From Aquabacterium sp029268225 (GTDB taxonomy: Bacteria > Pseudomonadota > Gammaproteobacteria > Burkholderiales > Burkholderiaceae_C), in assembly GCF_037482285.1 (NCBI RefSeq), contig NZ_JBBEYB010000013.1:1-64000 (forward strand): a stretch of DNA of 64,000 bases, given 5' to 3'. The position numbers and the translations under genes were made by a program. The notes below the pieces were generated by a model. It was not told the DNA's origin, ran no database searches, and worked only from the letters and a program-made list of their open reading frames with translations. Position 1 is the stretch's first letter. Every line of letters begins with the position of its first letter. Below are positions 1-12,366 of the stretch, piece after piece.

Positions 1-6
1 TAGGTA

Positions 7-120
7 GCCTGACGATGACCTACTTTCACACGGGAATCCGCACTATCATCGGCGCTGAGTCGTTTCACTGTCCTGTTCGGGATGGGAAGGAGTGGGACCA
101 ACTCGCTATGGTCATCAGGC
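7..120 (-). rRNA. rrf: 5S ribosomal RNA
   Basis: Read on the minus strand, the sequence starts with a 5' arm (GCCTGATGACC) that pairs with the 3' arm (GGTCATCGTCAGGC), the closing helix of a betaproteobacterial 5S rRNA of about 114 nt. It is the last gene of the minus-strand rRNA operon, 205 bases after the 23S 3' end. The intervening spacer shows no tRNA. The operon terminator is not in the window, because only six bases follow the gene. Confidence 0.95.
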
Positions 121-312
121 TTAAACTGTTCCTGACCTGGCTCCCATAAGGGCAACCAAGGCAGTTAATTCGCAGAGTCGATTATTTTATCAGCTTTGAT
201 ATTGATTGCGTCTCGCAGAGAACATCACGCTGTGCGTGACATCCATCGGCCAACGTATTCAAACAATCCGACAGACTCGGTCACTGAATCAGGTTCAGTG
301 AGCACAGATCCA

Positions 313-325
313 TCAAAGTTATAGG

Positions 326-330
<5 letters not shown>
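313..330 (-). other. 23S processing stalk, 3' arm
   Basis: These 18 bases are the exact reverse complement of 3194-3211 at the other end of the 23S gene. The two arms form the long duplex that closes pre-23S rRNA, the usual RNase III substrate. The pairing is seen directly; RNase III cleavage is established for such stalks in general. Confidence 0.85.
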
Positions 331-3193
<2,863 letters not shown>

Positions 3194-3199
<6 letters not shown>

Positions 3200-3211
3200 C
3201 TATAACTTTGA
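3194..3211 (-). other. 23S processing stalk, 5' arm
   Basis: Perfect 18-bp complement of 313-330, overlapping the mature 5' end of 23S rRNA. It forms the base of the precursor stem from which mature 23S is cut out. Confidence 0.85.
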
Positions 3212-3409
3212 CGACCTGCTGTGTGGTCGTCGGTCAAGGACTGTTTGAGTGTCACATGTCGGTTTAAACATGTGACTTCGCGTTTGCCGATCATCAATAT
3301 CTCGTATTGATGTCTGTTTTGACGCAATCAATATGTTGCTGATGGCACGGTGTGCTTGCCCCTTTACGAACAAACACTTTCCATCAGCAACGCTGATTTC
3401 GACTCTACG

Positions 3410-3424
3410 AATTTTTAAAGAACA
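3410..3424 (-). promoter_or_regulatory. boxA-like antitermination site in the 16S-23S spacer
   Basis: The minus strand reads TGTTCTTTAAAAATT, close to the bacterial rRNA boxA (TGCTCTTTAACA). A second copy of the core CTTTAAAAATT lies ahead of 16S at 5481-5495. Such sites load the NusB/S10 antitermination complex, so this one likely keeps polymerase processive into 23S. The remaining spacer from 3212 to 3509 holds no other gene that I can see. Confidence 0.6.
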
Positions 3425-3509
3425 AGCAGCTTGTGCTGCAAACCTTAGCGCCTGGCCGTACAACGTGGTACGCAGACCTTAAGGTTTGCAGTCAAACATG
3501 AAGTGAAGT

Positions 3510-3585
3510 TGGTGGAGGATGACGGGATCGAACCGACGACCCCCTGCTTGCAAAGCAGGTGCTCTCCCAGCTGAGCTAATCCCCC
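3510..3585 (-). tRNA. alaT: tRNA-Ala (UGC)
   Basis: A 76-nt cloverleaf on the minus strand from GGGGGATTAGCTC to TCCACCA. The anticodon stem-loop reads CCTGC-TTTGCAA-GCAGG, giving anticodon TGC, and the T-loop is GGTTCGATCC. The 3' CCA is encoded. It lies in the 16S-23S spacer after tRNA-Ile, the standard arrangement. Confidence 0.95.
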
Positions 3586-3637
3586 GTATGAGGCGATTCA
3601 TCCAGGATGCTCTCCTGCATGTCACGCCTTGGTAAGT

Positions 3638-3714
3638 TGGTGGGTCTGGTTGGATTCGAACCAACGACCCCCGCCTTATCAAGACGGTGCTCTAACCGAC
3701 TGAGCTACAGACCC
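3638..3714 (-). tRNA. ileT: tRNA-Ile (GAU)
   Basis: A 77-nt cloverleaf on the minus strand from GGGTCTGTAGCTC to AGACCCACCA. The anticodon loop CTTGATAAG gives anticodon GAT, and the T-arm is GGTTCGAATCC. The 3' CCA is encoded. It is the first spacer tRNA downstream of 16S. Confidence 0.95.
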
Positions 3715-3742
3715 AACTGGCTTCACTCTTGTTGTCAATCAA

Positions 3743-3765
3743 CAGCCGATAAGTGTGGGTGCTTG
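3743..3765 (-). other. 16S processing stalk, 3' arm
   Basis: These 23 bases downstream of 16S pair with 5456-5478 upstream of 16S. The duplex is complete except for one C-A mismatch and one U-G wobble. This is the precursor 16S stem, the expected RNase III target. Confidence 0.75.
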
Positions 3766-3842
3766 AATTCAATCAGCACTTTTTTAATGACTTCCATCGC
3801 ATTCAAAGTCCGTGGACATCGAGGCGACTTCCGTATTTTTCC

Positions 3843-5376
<1,534 letters not shown>

Positions 5377-5455
5377 ATCTCTGTAAACTCGCTCTTAACG
5401 GAATTGAAGTGATTTAACGCACTTCTCTTACCGTGAGCATTTGGCCTCTTTCATC

Positions 5456-5478
5456 CAAACACCCACGCTTATCGGCTG
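5456..5478 (-). other. 16S processing stalk, 5' arm
   Basis: It pairs over 23 bases with 3743-3765, forming the stem that encloses pre-16S rRNA. It lies between the leader boxA and the mature 16S 5' end. Confidence 0.75.
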
Positions 5479-5480
5479 CT

Positions 5481-5495
5481 AATTTTTAAAGATCA
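5481..5495 (-). promoter_or_regulatory. boxA-like antitermination site in the rRNA leader
   Basis: The minus strand reads TGATCTTTAAAAATT, sharing its core with the spacer copy at 3410-3424 and resembling the E. coli rRNA leader boxA. It sits between the promoter and the 16S stem, where antitermination complexes assemble. Confidence 0.6.
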
Positions 5496-5543
5496 GTTCG
5501 CTGTGTCGATCGCGTTTTGTTGTTGCGATCAGCGAAGAACGCA

Positions 5544-5573
5544 ATTATGGCACTGTTTTGGACGAGTGCGCAA
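5544..5573 (-). promoter_or_regulatory. rRNA operon promoter
   Basis: On the minus strand a -35 TTGCGC (5568-5573) is separated by 18 bases from a -10 CATAAT (5544-5549). This predicts a start near 5536 and a leader of about 160 nt containing boxA and the 16S stem. The gene-free stretch 5377-5768 otherwise holds only the rsmE upstream region. A second rRNA promoter could be present but I cannot see a clear one. Confidence 0.6.
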
Positions 5574-5768
5574 GTGCTTTTGCAAAAAAGTTGAAAAAGA
5601 TGCGTTGAAGGGGCGCTGGCTGCGGCTGGAAGCTGTGTCAGGGGGCGGGCTGCATGGGGGGGCGCGGGCGGCGGGTCGATGACCGTGGCCCTGTGGAAGG
5701 CATGTACGGGTGCGGGACAATCGGGGCTGGCCCGGGCTGGCTTGGGCAATCTGACTGATGAGGTGTGT

Positions 5769-6536
5769 GTGCTGCCGCGTTTTCATATTGAGTCTTTGTC
5801 CATGCGCCCCGGAGCGGAGGTGTCGCTGCCCGATGGCGCGGCGCGTCATGTGCAGGTGCTGCGCATGCAGCCGGGGGATGCGCTGCGTCTGTTTGATGGC
5901 CAGGGGCAGGAGTGCCTGGCCACCGTGATGGAAATGGGGCGCAAGTCGGTGACAGTGACCTTGGGCGAGCCTGTGCACGAGCCTCGGGAGTTGCCGGTGC
6001 GGGTGACGCTGGCGATGGGCATGCCGGCGAATGACCGGATGGATGCGCTGGTAGAGAAAGCGGCGGAGTTGGGGGTCTATGCCATTCAGCCGCTGGTGTG
6101 CGCACGATCGGTGTTGCGACTGGATGGCGAGCGGGCGGCGAAGAAGGTGGCGCACTGGCAGGCGGTGGCCGTGTCGGCCTGCGAGCAAAGTGGCCGGGCG
6201 GTGGTGCCTCAGGTGCATCCCGTGCGGAGCGTGAGCAGTTGGCTGCAATCCGCTGAGGCTGGAACCGAGTTGGAGCCGGTGATGCGTGGGGTGTTGAGTC
6301 TGCGAGACGCCGTGTCGGTGCGGCAATGGCTGGCAACAGCGGCGCCGCAAGACGCGGCCAAGGTCCCGCGCGATTGGTGTTTTCTGAGTGGGCCGGAGGG
6401 GGGGCTGAGCGCCGAGGAAGAGGCGCTGGCTTTGTCACTCGGCTGGTCGGCTGTGAGTCTGGGGCGGCGGGTGCTACGGGCCGACACGGCGCCACTGGCC
6501 ATGCTCAGTGTGCTCGGTGCGCAGTTCGAAGGCTGA
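5769..6536 (+). CDS. rsmE: 16S rRNA (uracil-1498-N3)-methyltransferase RsmE
   Basis: RsmE methylates U1498 in the decoding region of 16S rRNA using SAM and is a cytosolic SPOUT (knotted) methyltransferase. The product has the short N-terminal PUA-like part beginning LPRFHIE. The C-terminal knot carries the diagnostic LSGPEGGLSAEE and LGRRVLRADTAPLAML. The 255-residue length from this start matches the family. I chose the GTG at 5769 because family members start with (M)xPRF. An ATG at 5679 would add 30 residues unlike the family, and GTG 5763 is also possible. It lies divergently from the rRNA operon whose product it modifies. Confidence 0.9.
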   Translation: MLPRFHIESLSMRPGAEVSLPDGAARHVQVLRMQPGDALRLFDGQGQECLATVMEMGRKSVTVTLGEPVHEPRELPVRVTLAMGMPANDRMDALVEKAAELGVYAIQPLVCARSVLRLDGERAAKKVAHWQAVAVSACEQSGRAVVPQVHPVRSVSSWLQSAEAGTELEPVMRGVLSLRDAVSVRQWLATAAPQDAAKVPRDWCFLSGPEGGLSAEEEALALSLGWSAVSLGRRVLRADTAPLAMLSVLGAQFEG

Positions 6537-6685
6537 ACGCACCTGCTTGAGGGCGCGCTCTTCACCGTCCCCCGGCACCCCACATGGCAAAGAGGCCTGC
6601 GGCGTGCGCCTACACAGACACAGGGCCCGTGTGTGCCGGCGAGCGCCCGCTTGATGCCCAGTGCGTCAAGGGGTGGCTGGGCGAG

Positions 6686-8527
6686 TCAGTCGGCCTGCGA
6701 GGGTGGTGACGCCGCGTCCGACGAAGTGCTCGTGCGAGGCTTGTTGCTGCCAGCGACCAGGTCGAAGCGGAACAGGCGGCACTCGATGGGGCCGTTGAAC
6801 ATGACAACACGGCGGCTCTCTTTGAGGCGCATGGCGCTGGGCAGTTTCATGTCCGGGCTGAGGATCCAGGCGGTCCAGCCGGGGTATTGCTTCTTCCAGT
6901 GGGAGGACAGACGCTGGAAGAAGGTGGCGGCTTCGTCGTCCTGGAATTGCTCGCGGCCGGCACGGGACGTGGGCGCGTCGTCACCCATCTCGTCGTCGGC
7001 TTCGGAGCGGGCACGGTAGGCGTTGCGCACGGAGCCTTTGGTGTCGATGCGCTCGCCGTAGGGCGGGTTGAACATGAGCACGCCGCGCTCGCAGGGCACG
7101 GGGCGCTGCAGGGCGTCGGCGGTTTTGAACTCGATGTGCTGGCGCACGCCAGCGCGCTCGGCGTTGCGGGTGGCGAAGTCGGTCATGCGGAAGGCGACGT
7201 CGCCAGCGTAGATGGGCACGCGAGGCGGGTGCTGGCGGTCGCGGGCGGCTTGCTTGAGGCGTTGCCAGTCGGCCAGGTGGGCGCGGAAAGGCAAGAGGCG
7301 CTCGAAGGCGAAGCGGCGTTGCAGTCCCGGGGCGATGCCGCAGGCGATCTGCGCGGCTTCGATCGGGATGGTGCCAGCGCCGCAGCAGGGGTCGAGCAAG
7401 GCGCCGTCTTCGGGGCGGCCTTGCCAGTCGGCGGCAGCGAGCATGGCGGCGGCCAGGGTTTCTTTCAGCGGCGCTTCGCCGGTGTCTTCACGCCAGCCGC
7501 GCTTGAACAGAGCCTCGCCGGAGGTATCGACGTAGAGGATGGCGTCGAGGTCGTCAAGGTAGAGGACCAGGCCGAGGTCGGGGAAGCGGGTGTCGACGCT
7601 GGGGCGCTCACCGGTGCGTTCGCGCAGGTCGTCGCAGACGGCATCTTTGACGCGCAGGCCGGCGAAGTTGAGGCTTTGCAGGTGGCTGCGGCGGGAGACG
7701 ACGTCGACGCGCAGGGTGTGCTGCGGCGTGATCCAGTCGGACCAGTTGACCTGCCGGGCGAGGACGTAGATGTCGTCTTCGTGGCGGTAGACGCGGGAGG
7801 CGACGCGCCAGAGTACGCGTTGGGCCAGACGACTCTCGAGGTTGAGGCGCATGGCGTAGTCGCGCAGGGTGTGCTGTCGCTCGGTGGGGGATGCGCTCGC
7901 GGGCGCGATCACCTCGATGCCCCCGCGGGACTCGGTGATGTGCGCTGCGTCACCGAGGATGCGGCGGGCCTCGGTGGCCAGCAGGGATTCGACGCCGGAG
8001 GGGCAGGACAGGTAGAGGGCAGCAGGGCGGTCGGCGGCGAGCACGGGGCGCTGGGCGGAGTCGCGCGACTCGGGGCGAGGGCCGGGGCGAGCGGGTGCCG
8101 GACGCGAGGAAGCGCCGCGACCTGCACCGCCGGGTGCGGCACTGGGGCGGCGATCGTCGCTGGCACGCCAGCTTTCGGGGGCCTGACGTGATGAGGGACG
8201 ACCTGCACTGCTGGAGGGAGCGCCATAGCGACGCTCGTCGCCGCCATGCCAGGCTTCGGAGGCCGACCGCGACGCAGGGCGGAAGCCGGGACCGGCGTCA
8301 GAGCGGGCCGAGTCGCGCCCGCGCGGGTCACGTCCATGCGTGGCACGTGCGCGTGGGTCACGCCCGGAGGAGGGCTGCCCTGGTGCATCGCTGCCGCGCG
8401 CGTCACTTCGCGCCACGTCACGCCCATGGGATGGGCGGGCGGACGACGTCGTGCGGTCGCGCTCGTCCCCCGAGGGGCGTCCGGTGGCCGAGGACACGAC
8501 GGGGCGGCGGGGGGGCTTGATGGGCAT
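6686..8527 (-). CDS. rlmL: THUMP-domain 23S rRNA guanine-N2 methyltransferase, RlmL-like, with long disordered N-terminus
   Basis: Class I SAM-dependent RNA methyltransferase of the YcbY/RlmL N-terminal type, which methylates a 23S rRNA guanine (G2445 in E. coli). Residues about 170-290 form the THUMP RNA-binding domain. The SAM-binding motif DPCCGAGTIPIEAA is at 379-392 and the catalytic NPPYGER at 487-493. It lacks the C-terminal RlmK methyltransferase of the E. coli fusion, as is usual outside gammaproteobacteria. Residues 1-165 are a low-complexity extension rich in Arg, Ser, Asp and Gly with repeated (H/S)GRD units. No Shine-Dalgarno is visible before the ATG at 8527, so the true start could be internal, for example a GTG just before the THUMP domain. 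Confidence 0.85.
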   Translation of the reverse strand: MPIKPPRRPVVSSATGRPSGDERDRTTSSARPSHGRDVARSDARGSDAPGQPSSGRDPRARATHGRDPRGRDSARSDAGPGFRPASRSASEAWHGGDERRYGAPSSSAGRPSSRQAPESWRASDDRRPSAAPGGAGRGASSRPAPARPGPRPESRDSAQRPVLAADRPAALYLSCPSGVESLLATEARRILGDAAHITESRGGIEVIAPASASPTERQHTLRDYAMRLNLESRLAQRVLWRVASRVYRHEDDIYVLARQVNWSDWITPQHTLRVDVVSRRSHLQSLNFAGLRVKDAVCDDLRERTGERPSVDTRFPDLGLVLYLDDLDAILYVDTSGEALFKRGWREDTGEAPLKETLAAAMLAAADWQGRPEDGALLDPCCGAGTIPIEAAQIACGIAPGLQRRFAFERLLPFRAHLADWQRLKQAARDRQHPPRVPIYAGDVAFRMTDFATRNAERAGVRQHIEFKTADALQRPVPCERGVLMFNPPYGERIDTKGSVRNAYRARSEADDEMGDDAPTSRAGREQFQDDEAATFFQRLSSHWKKQYPGWTAWILSPDMKLPSAMRLKESRRVVMFNGPIECRLFRFDLVAGSNKPRTSTSSDAASPPSQAD

Positions 8528-8559
8528 GATGGGGTCGCAATACAGAAGGAGGGACGTGG

Positions 8560-9270
8560 TCAGGGGCGCAGGATCGCCAGCACGTCGGAGCGGAATTCTC
8601 GCCGATACAGGATCCAGAGGACCGCGAGGGTGCCGAGGGCAAAGGCGACCGGGGAGACCAGCCAGGCGATGACCGCGAAGGACATGTAGTAGGCACGCAG
8701 GCCGTCGGCGAAGCTTTCGGCGGCCATGCCCATGAGCTTGCCGGCGCGGTCGCCAAACTCCTGACGGTCGGCCTCGCCTTGGTTGAACACATCCACATTG
8801 GGCGCCGCACCGACCAGGATCGCACCGAAGGAATAGACGCGCATGGACCAGGTGAAGCGGAAGAAGGCGTAGATGAAGACGGCCAGCAGGACGATGAGCT
8901 TGATGTCGAGAACCTGCATGGAGGTGCGCACGGCAAAAGGCAGATCGCTGACGAATTCACTGGCCTTTTCGGTGGTGCCGAGCACGGCAAGCAGACCACC
9001 GAGTACCAGAATGGTGGTGGAGGCCCAGAAGCCAGGGCTGCTGGCGAGGTTCTGCGTGATGGCGGCATCGACCACGCGCTGGTCACGGTGGGTGACCTGG
9101 ATCATCCACAGGCGACGGTAGTGATTGGTGCTGGACAGCAGGGTGCTTTCAACGCGGGCACGGCGGCTGGCGAACTGGGCATAGCCGATCCAGCCGAACA
9201 CGAACAGGGCCAAGGCGGCCCAGTCCTGCCAGGGCAAGAGGTCGACAAGGTCTTGGAGGCGGTAAAGCAT
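8560..9270 (-). CDS. DUF599 family membrane protein
   Basis: A 236-residue inner-membrane protein with about four hydrophobic segments (near the N-terminus, around residues 85-105, 125-150 and 195-225 of the product). The SSxNHYRRLWM segment after the first helix and the (S)MRVYSFGAILVGAAPN region resemble the DUF599 family, whose function is unknown. I start at the ATG at 9270 because it directly precedes the first hydrophobic segment. A GTG 72 bases upstream would add non-family sequence. It is 32 bases upstream of the RlmL-like gene and may be co-transcribed with it. Confidence 0.75.
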   Translation of the reverse strand: MLYRLQDLVDLLPWQDWAALALFVFGWIGYAQFASRRARVESTLLSSTNHYRRLWMIQVTHRDQRVVDAAITQNLASSPGFWASTTILVLGGLLAVLGTTEKASEFVSDLPFAVRTSMQVLDIKLIVLLAVFIYAFFRFTWSMRVYSFGAILVGAAPNVDVFNQGEADRQEFGDRAGKLMGMAAESFADGLRAYYMSFAVIAWLVSPVAFALGTLAVLWILYRREFRSDVLAILRP

Positions 9271-9355
9271 GGTCAATGAATCAGGGGCCGTTGCGGCGCG
9301 GGACAGGATCGCGACAGCGAAGCGCCCGGCCTGCGCCCCCACCCATCACGTGCAC

Positions 9356-10894
9356 TCACAAGGCCTTGCGCAGGTTCGCAGGCGCGATCTTGAGGGCTTC
9401 GCGGTATTTGGCGACGGTGCGGCGGGCGACCTGGATGCCTTGCTCTTCCAGCATGCTGGACAAGGCGCTGTCTGACAAGGGCTTCTTGGGATCTTCGGCC
9501 GCGACCAGCTGTTTGATGAGGGCGCGCACCGCGGTGCTGGAGGCGTTGCCACCTGCCTCGGTGTTGAGCGAGGAGCCGAAGAAGTACTTGAGTTCGAACG
9601 TGCCGAAAGGCGTGTTCATGTACTTGGCGGTGGTCACGCGCGAGATGGTGGACTCGTGCAGCCCGAGTTCGTCGGCGATTTCGCGCAGGACCAGGGGCTT
9701 CATGGCGATTTCGCCATGGGTGAAGAAGTTCTTTTGCCGATCGACGATGGCCTGCGAGACACGCAAGATGGTGTCGAAGCGCTGCATGATGTTCTTGACG
9801 AACCAGCGGGCCTCTTGCAGGCGGGCATTGAGGTTGGCGTGACCTTCGCTGGCCGTGCTGCCGCGTGCGCCCCGGCTGGAGCGCAAGGCCTGCGCGTAGT
9901 AGTCGTTGATGCGCAGCTTGGGCATGACGTCCGGGTTGAGGACGACTTTCCAGCCGCGGCCGGACTTCTGGACGATGACGTCCGGGATGATGATGTTGGC
10001 CTCGGCGCGGGTGAAGGCGCGGCCGGGTTTAGGCTCGAGCGAGACGATGAGGCTTTGCGCGTCTTTCAGCAGAGCCTCGTCGGCGCCGGTGGCGGCCATG
10101 AGCTTCTTGAAGTCGCGACGGGCCAGCAACTCAAGATGCTCGCGGCAGATGGCCATGGCGACCTCGCGAGCGGGCTCGCCGGGCAGACCGCGCAGTTGCA
10201 GCAGCAGGCACTCGGAGAGGTTGCGCGCGCCCACGCCCACCGGCTCCAGGCTTTGCAGCCAGCCCAGTGCGCAGCGCAAGCGCGACATCAGTTCGTCGAG
10301 GGTGTCTTCGTCCGGCTCGTCGGGCAACAGGCTGGCAGCGATCTCTTCGAGCGTGTCGGCGAGGTAACCGTCCTCGTTGAGGGACTCGATGAGCATGTCG
10401 ACCGCGGCCATGTCCTCGTCGCTCAAGCGGGTGCCCAGCAATTGCTGACGCAGGTGCTCTTGCAGGGTGATGGACAGGCTGTTGCGCTCGAGCGGGTCGG
10501 TGTCGTCGTCGCCCTGGCTTTGGCGGGCCGGGCTTTCGCTGATGCCGTCGAAGTCGTCGCGCTCGGTGCCGTTTTCCCAGTCCTCGCGCTCGGTGGTGCC
10601 CAGCTCGGCGGTGTCGATGCCGCTGGTGTCGGCCTCGGCGGGCGCGCTGTCACGTTCGGCGCCGGCGTCTTCGCTGCTGTTGCGCTCGTTGCGCTGGCGT
10701 TCGAACTCCAGTGAGGCCGCGGTCTCGATGGGCGAGTAATCGTCCTCAGGCTCCAGGAAGGGATTTTGTTCGAGCATCTGCTCGATTTCCTGGTGCAGTT
10801 CGAGGGTGGACAGCTGCAGGAGCCGGATGGACTGCTGCAGCTGAGGGGTCAGCGCCAGGTGTTGCGAAAGCCGAAACTGCAGGGAGGGCTTCAT
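9356..10894 (-). CDS. rpoN: RNA polymerase sigma-54 factor RpoN
   Basis: Sigma-54 directs RNA polymerase to -24/-12 promoters that need AAA+ activators. The 512-residue product has all the parts. Region I (residues 1-50) is Gln/Leu-rich with LTPQLQQSIRLLQLS. An acidic linker (about 50-150) contains runs of Asp and Glu. The core-binding domain follows, then the helix-turn-helix LHESTISRVTTAKYM, and the RpoN box ARRTVAKYREAL at 490-501. It follows lptB by 13 bases, the common lptA-lptB-rpoN order. The usual downstream hpf and ptsN genes are not here; a DUF599 gene follows instead. Confidence 0.97.
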   Translation of the reverse strand: MKPSLQFRLSQHLALTPQLQQSIRLLQLSTLELHQEIEQMLEQNPFLEPEDDYSPIETAASLEFERQRNERNSSEDAGAERDSAPAEADTSGIDTAELGTTEREDWENGTERDDFDGISESPARQSQGDDDTDPLERNSLSITLQEHLRQQLLGTRLSDEDMAAVDMLIESLNEDGYLADTLEEIAASLLPDEPDEDTLDELMSRLRCALGWLQSLEPVGVGARNLSECLLLQLRGLPGEPAREVAMAICREHLELLARRDFKKLMAATGADEALLKDAQSLIVSLEPKPGRAFTRAEANIIIPDVIVQKSGRGWKVVLNPDVMPKLRINDYYAQALRSSRGARGSTASEGHANLNARLQEARWFVKNIMQRFDTILRVSQAIVDRQKNFFTHGEIAMKPLVLREIADELGLHESTISRVTTAKYMNTPFGTFELKYFFGSSLNTEAGGNASSTAVRALIKQLVAAEDPKKPLSDSALSSMLEEQGIQVARRTVAKYREALKIAPANLRKAL

Positions 10895-10907
10895 GGGCGC
10901 CGGTCAC

Positions 10908-11675
10908 TCACATGCGGAAGTGCTCGCCGAGATAGACCTTGCGGACCTCGGCGTTGTGCACGATGTCAGCCGGGCTGCCTTCGGCCAGGACGCTACCTTC
11001 ACTGATGATGTAGGCGCGGTCGCAGATGCCCAGCGTTTCGCGGACGTTGTGGTCGGTGATGAGCACACCGATGCCGCGCGCCTTGAGGAAGCTGATGATG
11101 CGCTGGATCTCGATGACGGCGATGGGATCGACGCCCGCAAAGGGCTCGTCGAGCAGGATGAAGCGCGGCTGGGTGGCGAGGGCGCGGGCAATTTCGACGC
11201 GGCGGCGCTCGCCGCCCGAGAGGGACAGCGCAGGGTTGGTGCGCAGCTTCTCGATGCTGAGTTCGTGCAGCAGGCCGTCAAGGCGCTCCTGGATCACGTC
11301 TTTGCTCAGGCGCTTGCCGCGCTCGTCCACCTGCAACTCCAGCACCGCGCGGATGTTCTCCTCGACATTGAGCTGGCGGAAGATGGACGCTTCCTGCGGC
11401 AGGTAGCTCAGGCCCAAGCGCGCGCGCTGGTGGATCGGCAGGCGCTCAACGCGCTGGCCGTCGATGGTGATCTCGCCAGCATCGGCGGGCACCAGGCCCA
11501 CGATCATGTAGAAGCTGGTGGTTTTGCCGGCCCCGTTGGGCCCCAGCAGGCCGACGACCTCACCGGCGGCCACGGCCACATGCACATCGTGCACCACGGT
11601 GCGGGCACCGTAGCGCTTTTTGAGGCGCTCGGCGCGGAGTTCACTGCGAGGAGATGTGACCGACGAGGCGCTCAT
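10908..11675 (-). CDS. lptB: LPS export ABC transporter ATP-binding protein LptB
   Basis: LptB is the cytoplasmic ATPase that, with LptFG, extracts lipopolysaccharide from the inner membrane and pushes it along the Lpt bridge. The 255-residue product shows Walker A GPNGAGKTT, the signature LSGGERRR and Walker B FILLDEPFAG followed by the family-typical GVDPIAV. Its start overlaps the lptA stop (TGATG), implying translational coupling. rpoN follows at once. Confidence 0.96.
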   Translation of the reverse strand: MSASSVTSPRSELRAERLKKRYGARTVVHDVHVAVAAGEVVGLLGPNGAGKTTSFYMIVGLVPADAGEITIDGQRVERLPIHQRARLGLSYLPQEASIFRQLNVEENIRAVLELQVDERGKRLSKDVIQERLDGLLHELSIEKLRTNPALSLSGGERRRVEIARALATQPRFILLDEPFAGVDPIAVIEIQRIISFLKARGIGVLITDHNVRETLGICDRAYIISEGSVLAEGSPADIVHNAEVRKVYLGEHFRM

Positions 11676-12280
11676 CAGCGGGTGCCTTCGGTGCTGGATC
11701 CCTCAGGCGTGGTGCGAGGGGTGATCACCCCCCGGACACGGCCGGTGGCGCCGCCACTGCTGCCCCCACCAACGACCTGGAAGACCGAGGTCTTGTTGTC
11801 GTACACGATGACGGGGCCGCTGACCTGATCGTTGATGGTGTTGCCCTGCAGGCGGCGCATGATGGCGCGCGAGGTGAAACGCACGATCTCGGTCTTGCCG
11901 TCGTAGACGATGCGCTCGGCTTCGCCTTCGATGGACTCGTCCACCCCGTCACGCTTTTGGCGGAAGAAGGCACGCCCCCCGGGGCCACCGATGGCGGTCG
12001 CCGTCTGGGTGCCGTCGGGGTTCTGACGCACTTCCACGCGATCGGCGCGAACCACCATGGTGCCCTTGGTGATCTCGACGTTGCCGCTCAAGATGTTGAG
12101 GCGCTGGTTGTCTTCCACCCGCGCTGCGTCGGCAGCAAAGTGAAGCGGCTGAAAACGATCTGCCTTCTCTGCCTTGGCCGGGGCAGACCACAGGGTCGCC
12201 AACCCCAGCGCCAGCGCGCCCGTGAGGCGTGCAAAGCGGGGCGACAGAGAGGGGGAAAACAGGTTCGTCATCATCGGCAT
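11675..12280 (-). CDS. lptA: LPS periplasmic bridge protein LptA
   Basis: LptA polymerises in the periplasm to form the bridge that carries lipopolysaccharide from LptC to LptD. The product (201 residues from this start) has a signal peptide ending ...APAKAEKADR. The OstA-type beta-jellyroll follows, with the characteristic sequences NILSGNVEITKGTMVVRADRV and GEAERIVYD. I chose the ATG at 12280, with 12274 and 12271 as close alternatives. The frame is open to 12529, but that extension is antisense-like sequence overlapping dsbA. It is coupled to lptB by a one-base overlap. The usual upstream lptC is absent; dsbA lies there instead. Confidence 0.9.
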   Translation of the reverse strand: MPMMTNLFSPSLSPRFARLTGALALGLATLWSAPAKAEKADRFQPLHFAADAARVEDNQRLNILSGNVEITKGTMVVRADRVEVRQNPDGTQTATAIGGPGGRAFFRQKRDGVDESIEGEAERIVYDGKTEIVRFTSRAIMRRLQGNTINDQVSGPVIVYDNKTSVFQVVGGGSSGGATGRVRGVITPRTTPEGSSTEGTR

Positions 12281-12366
12281 GGAATTTGCAATGATTTTAG
12301 CCACGAACCATGGGGAAATCGCGCCAGTAACGCGATTTCCCTGCGCCTGCGCGCTCCGGAACTGCC

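Noticed and set aside
121..312. A possible extra tRNA in the 23S-5S spacer
   Set aside because: No cloverleaf, CCA end or T-loop consensus is visible in the 190 bases.
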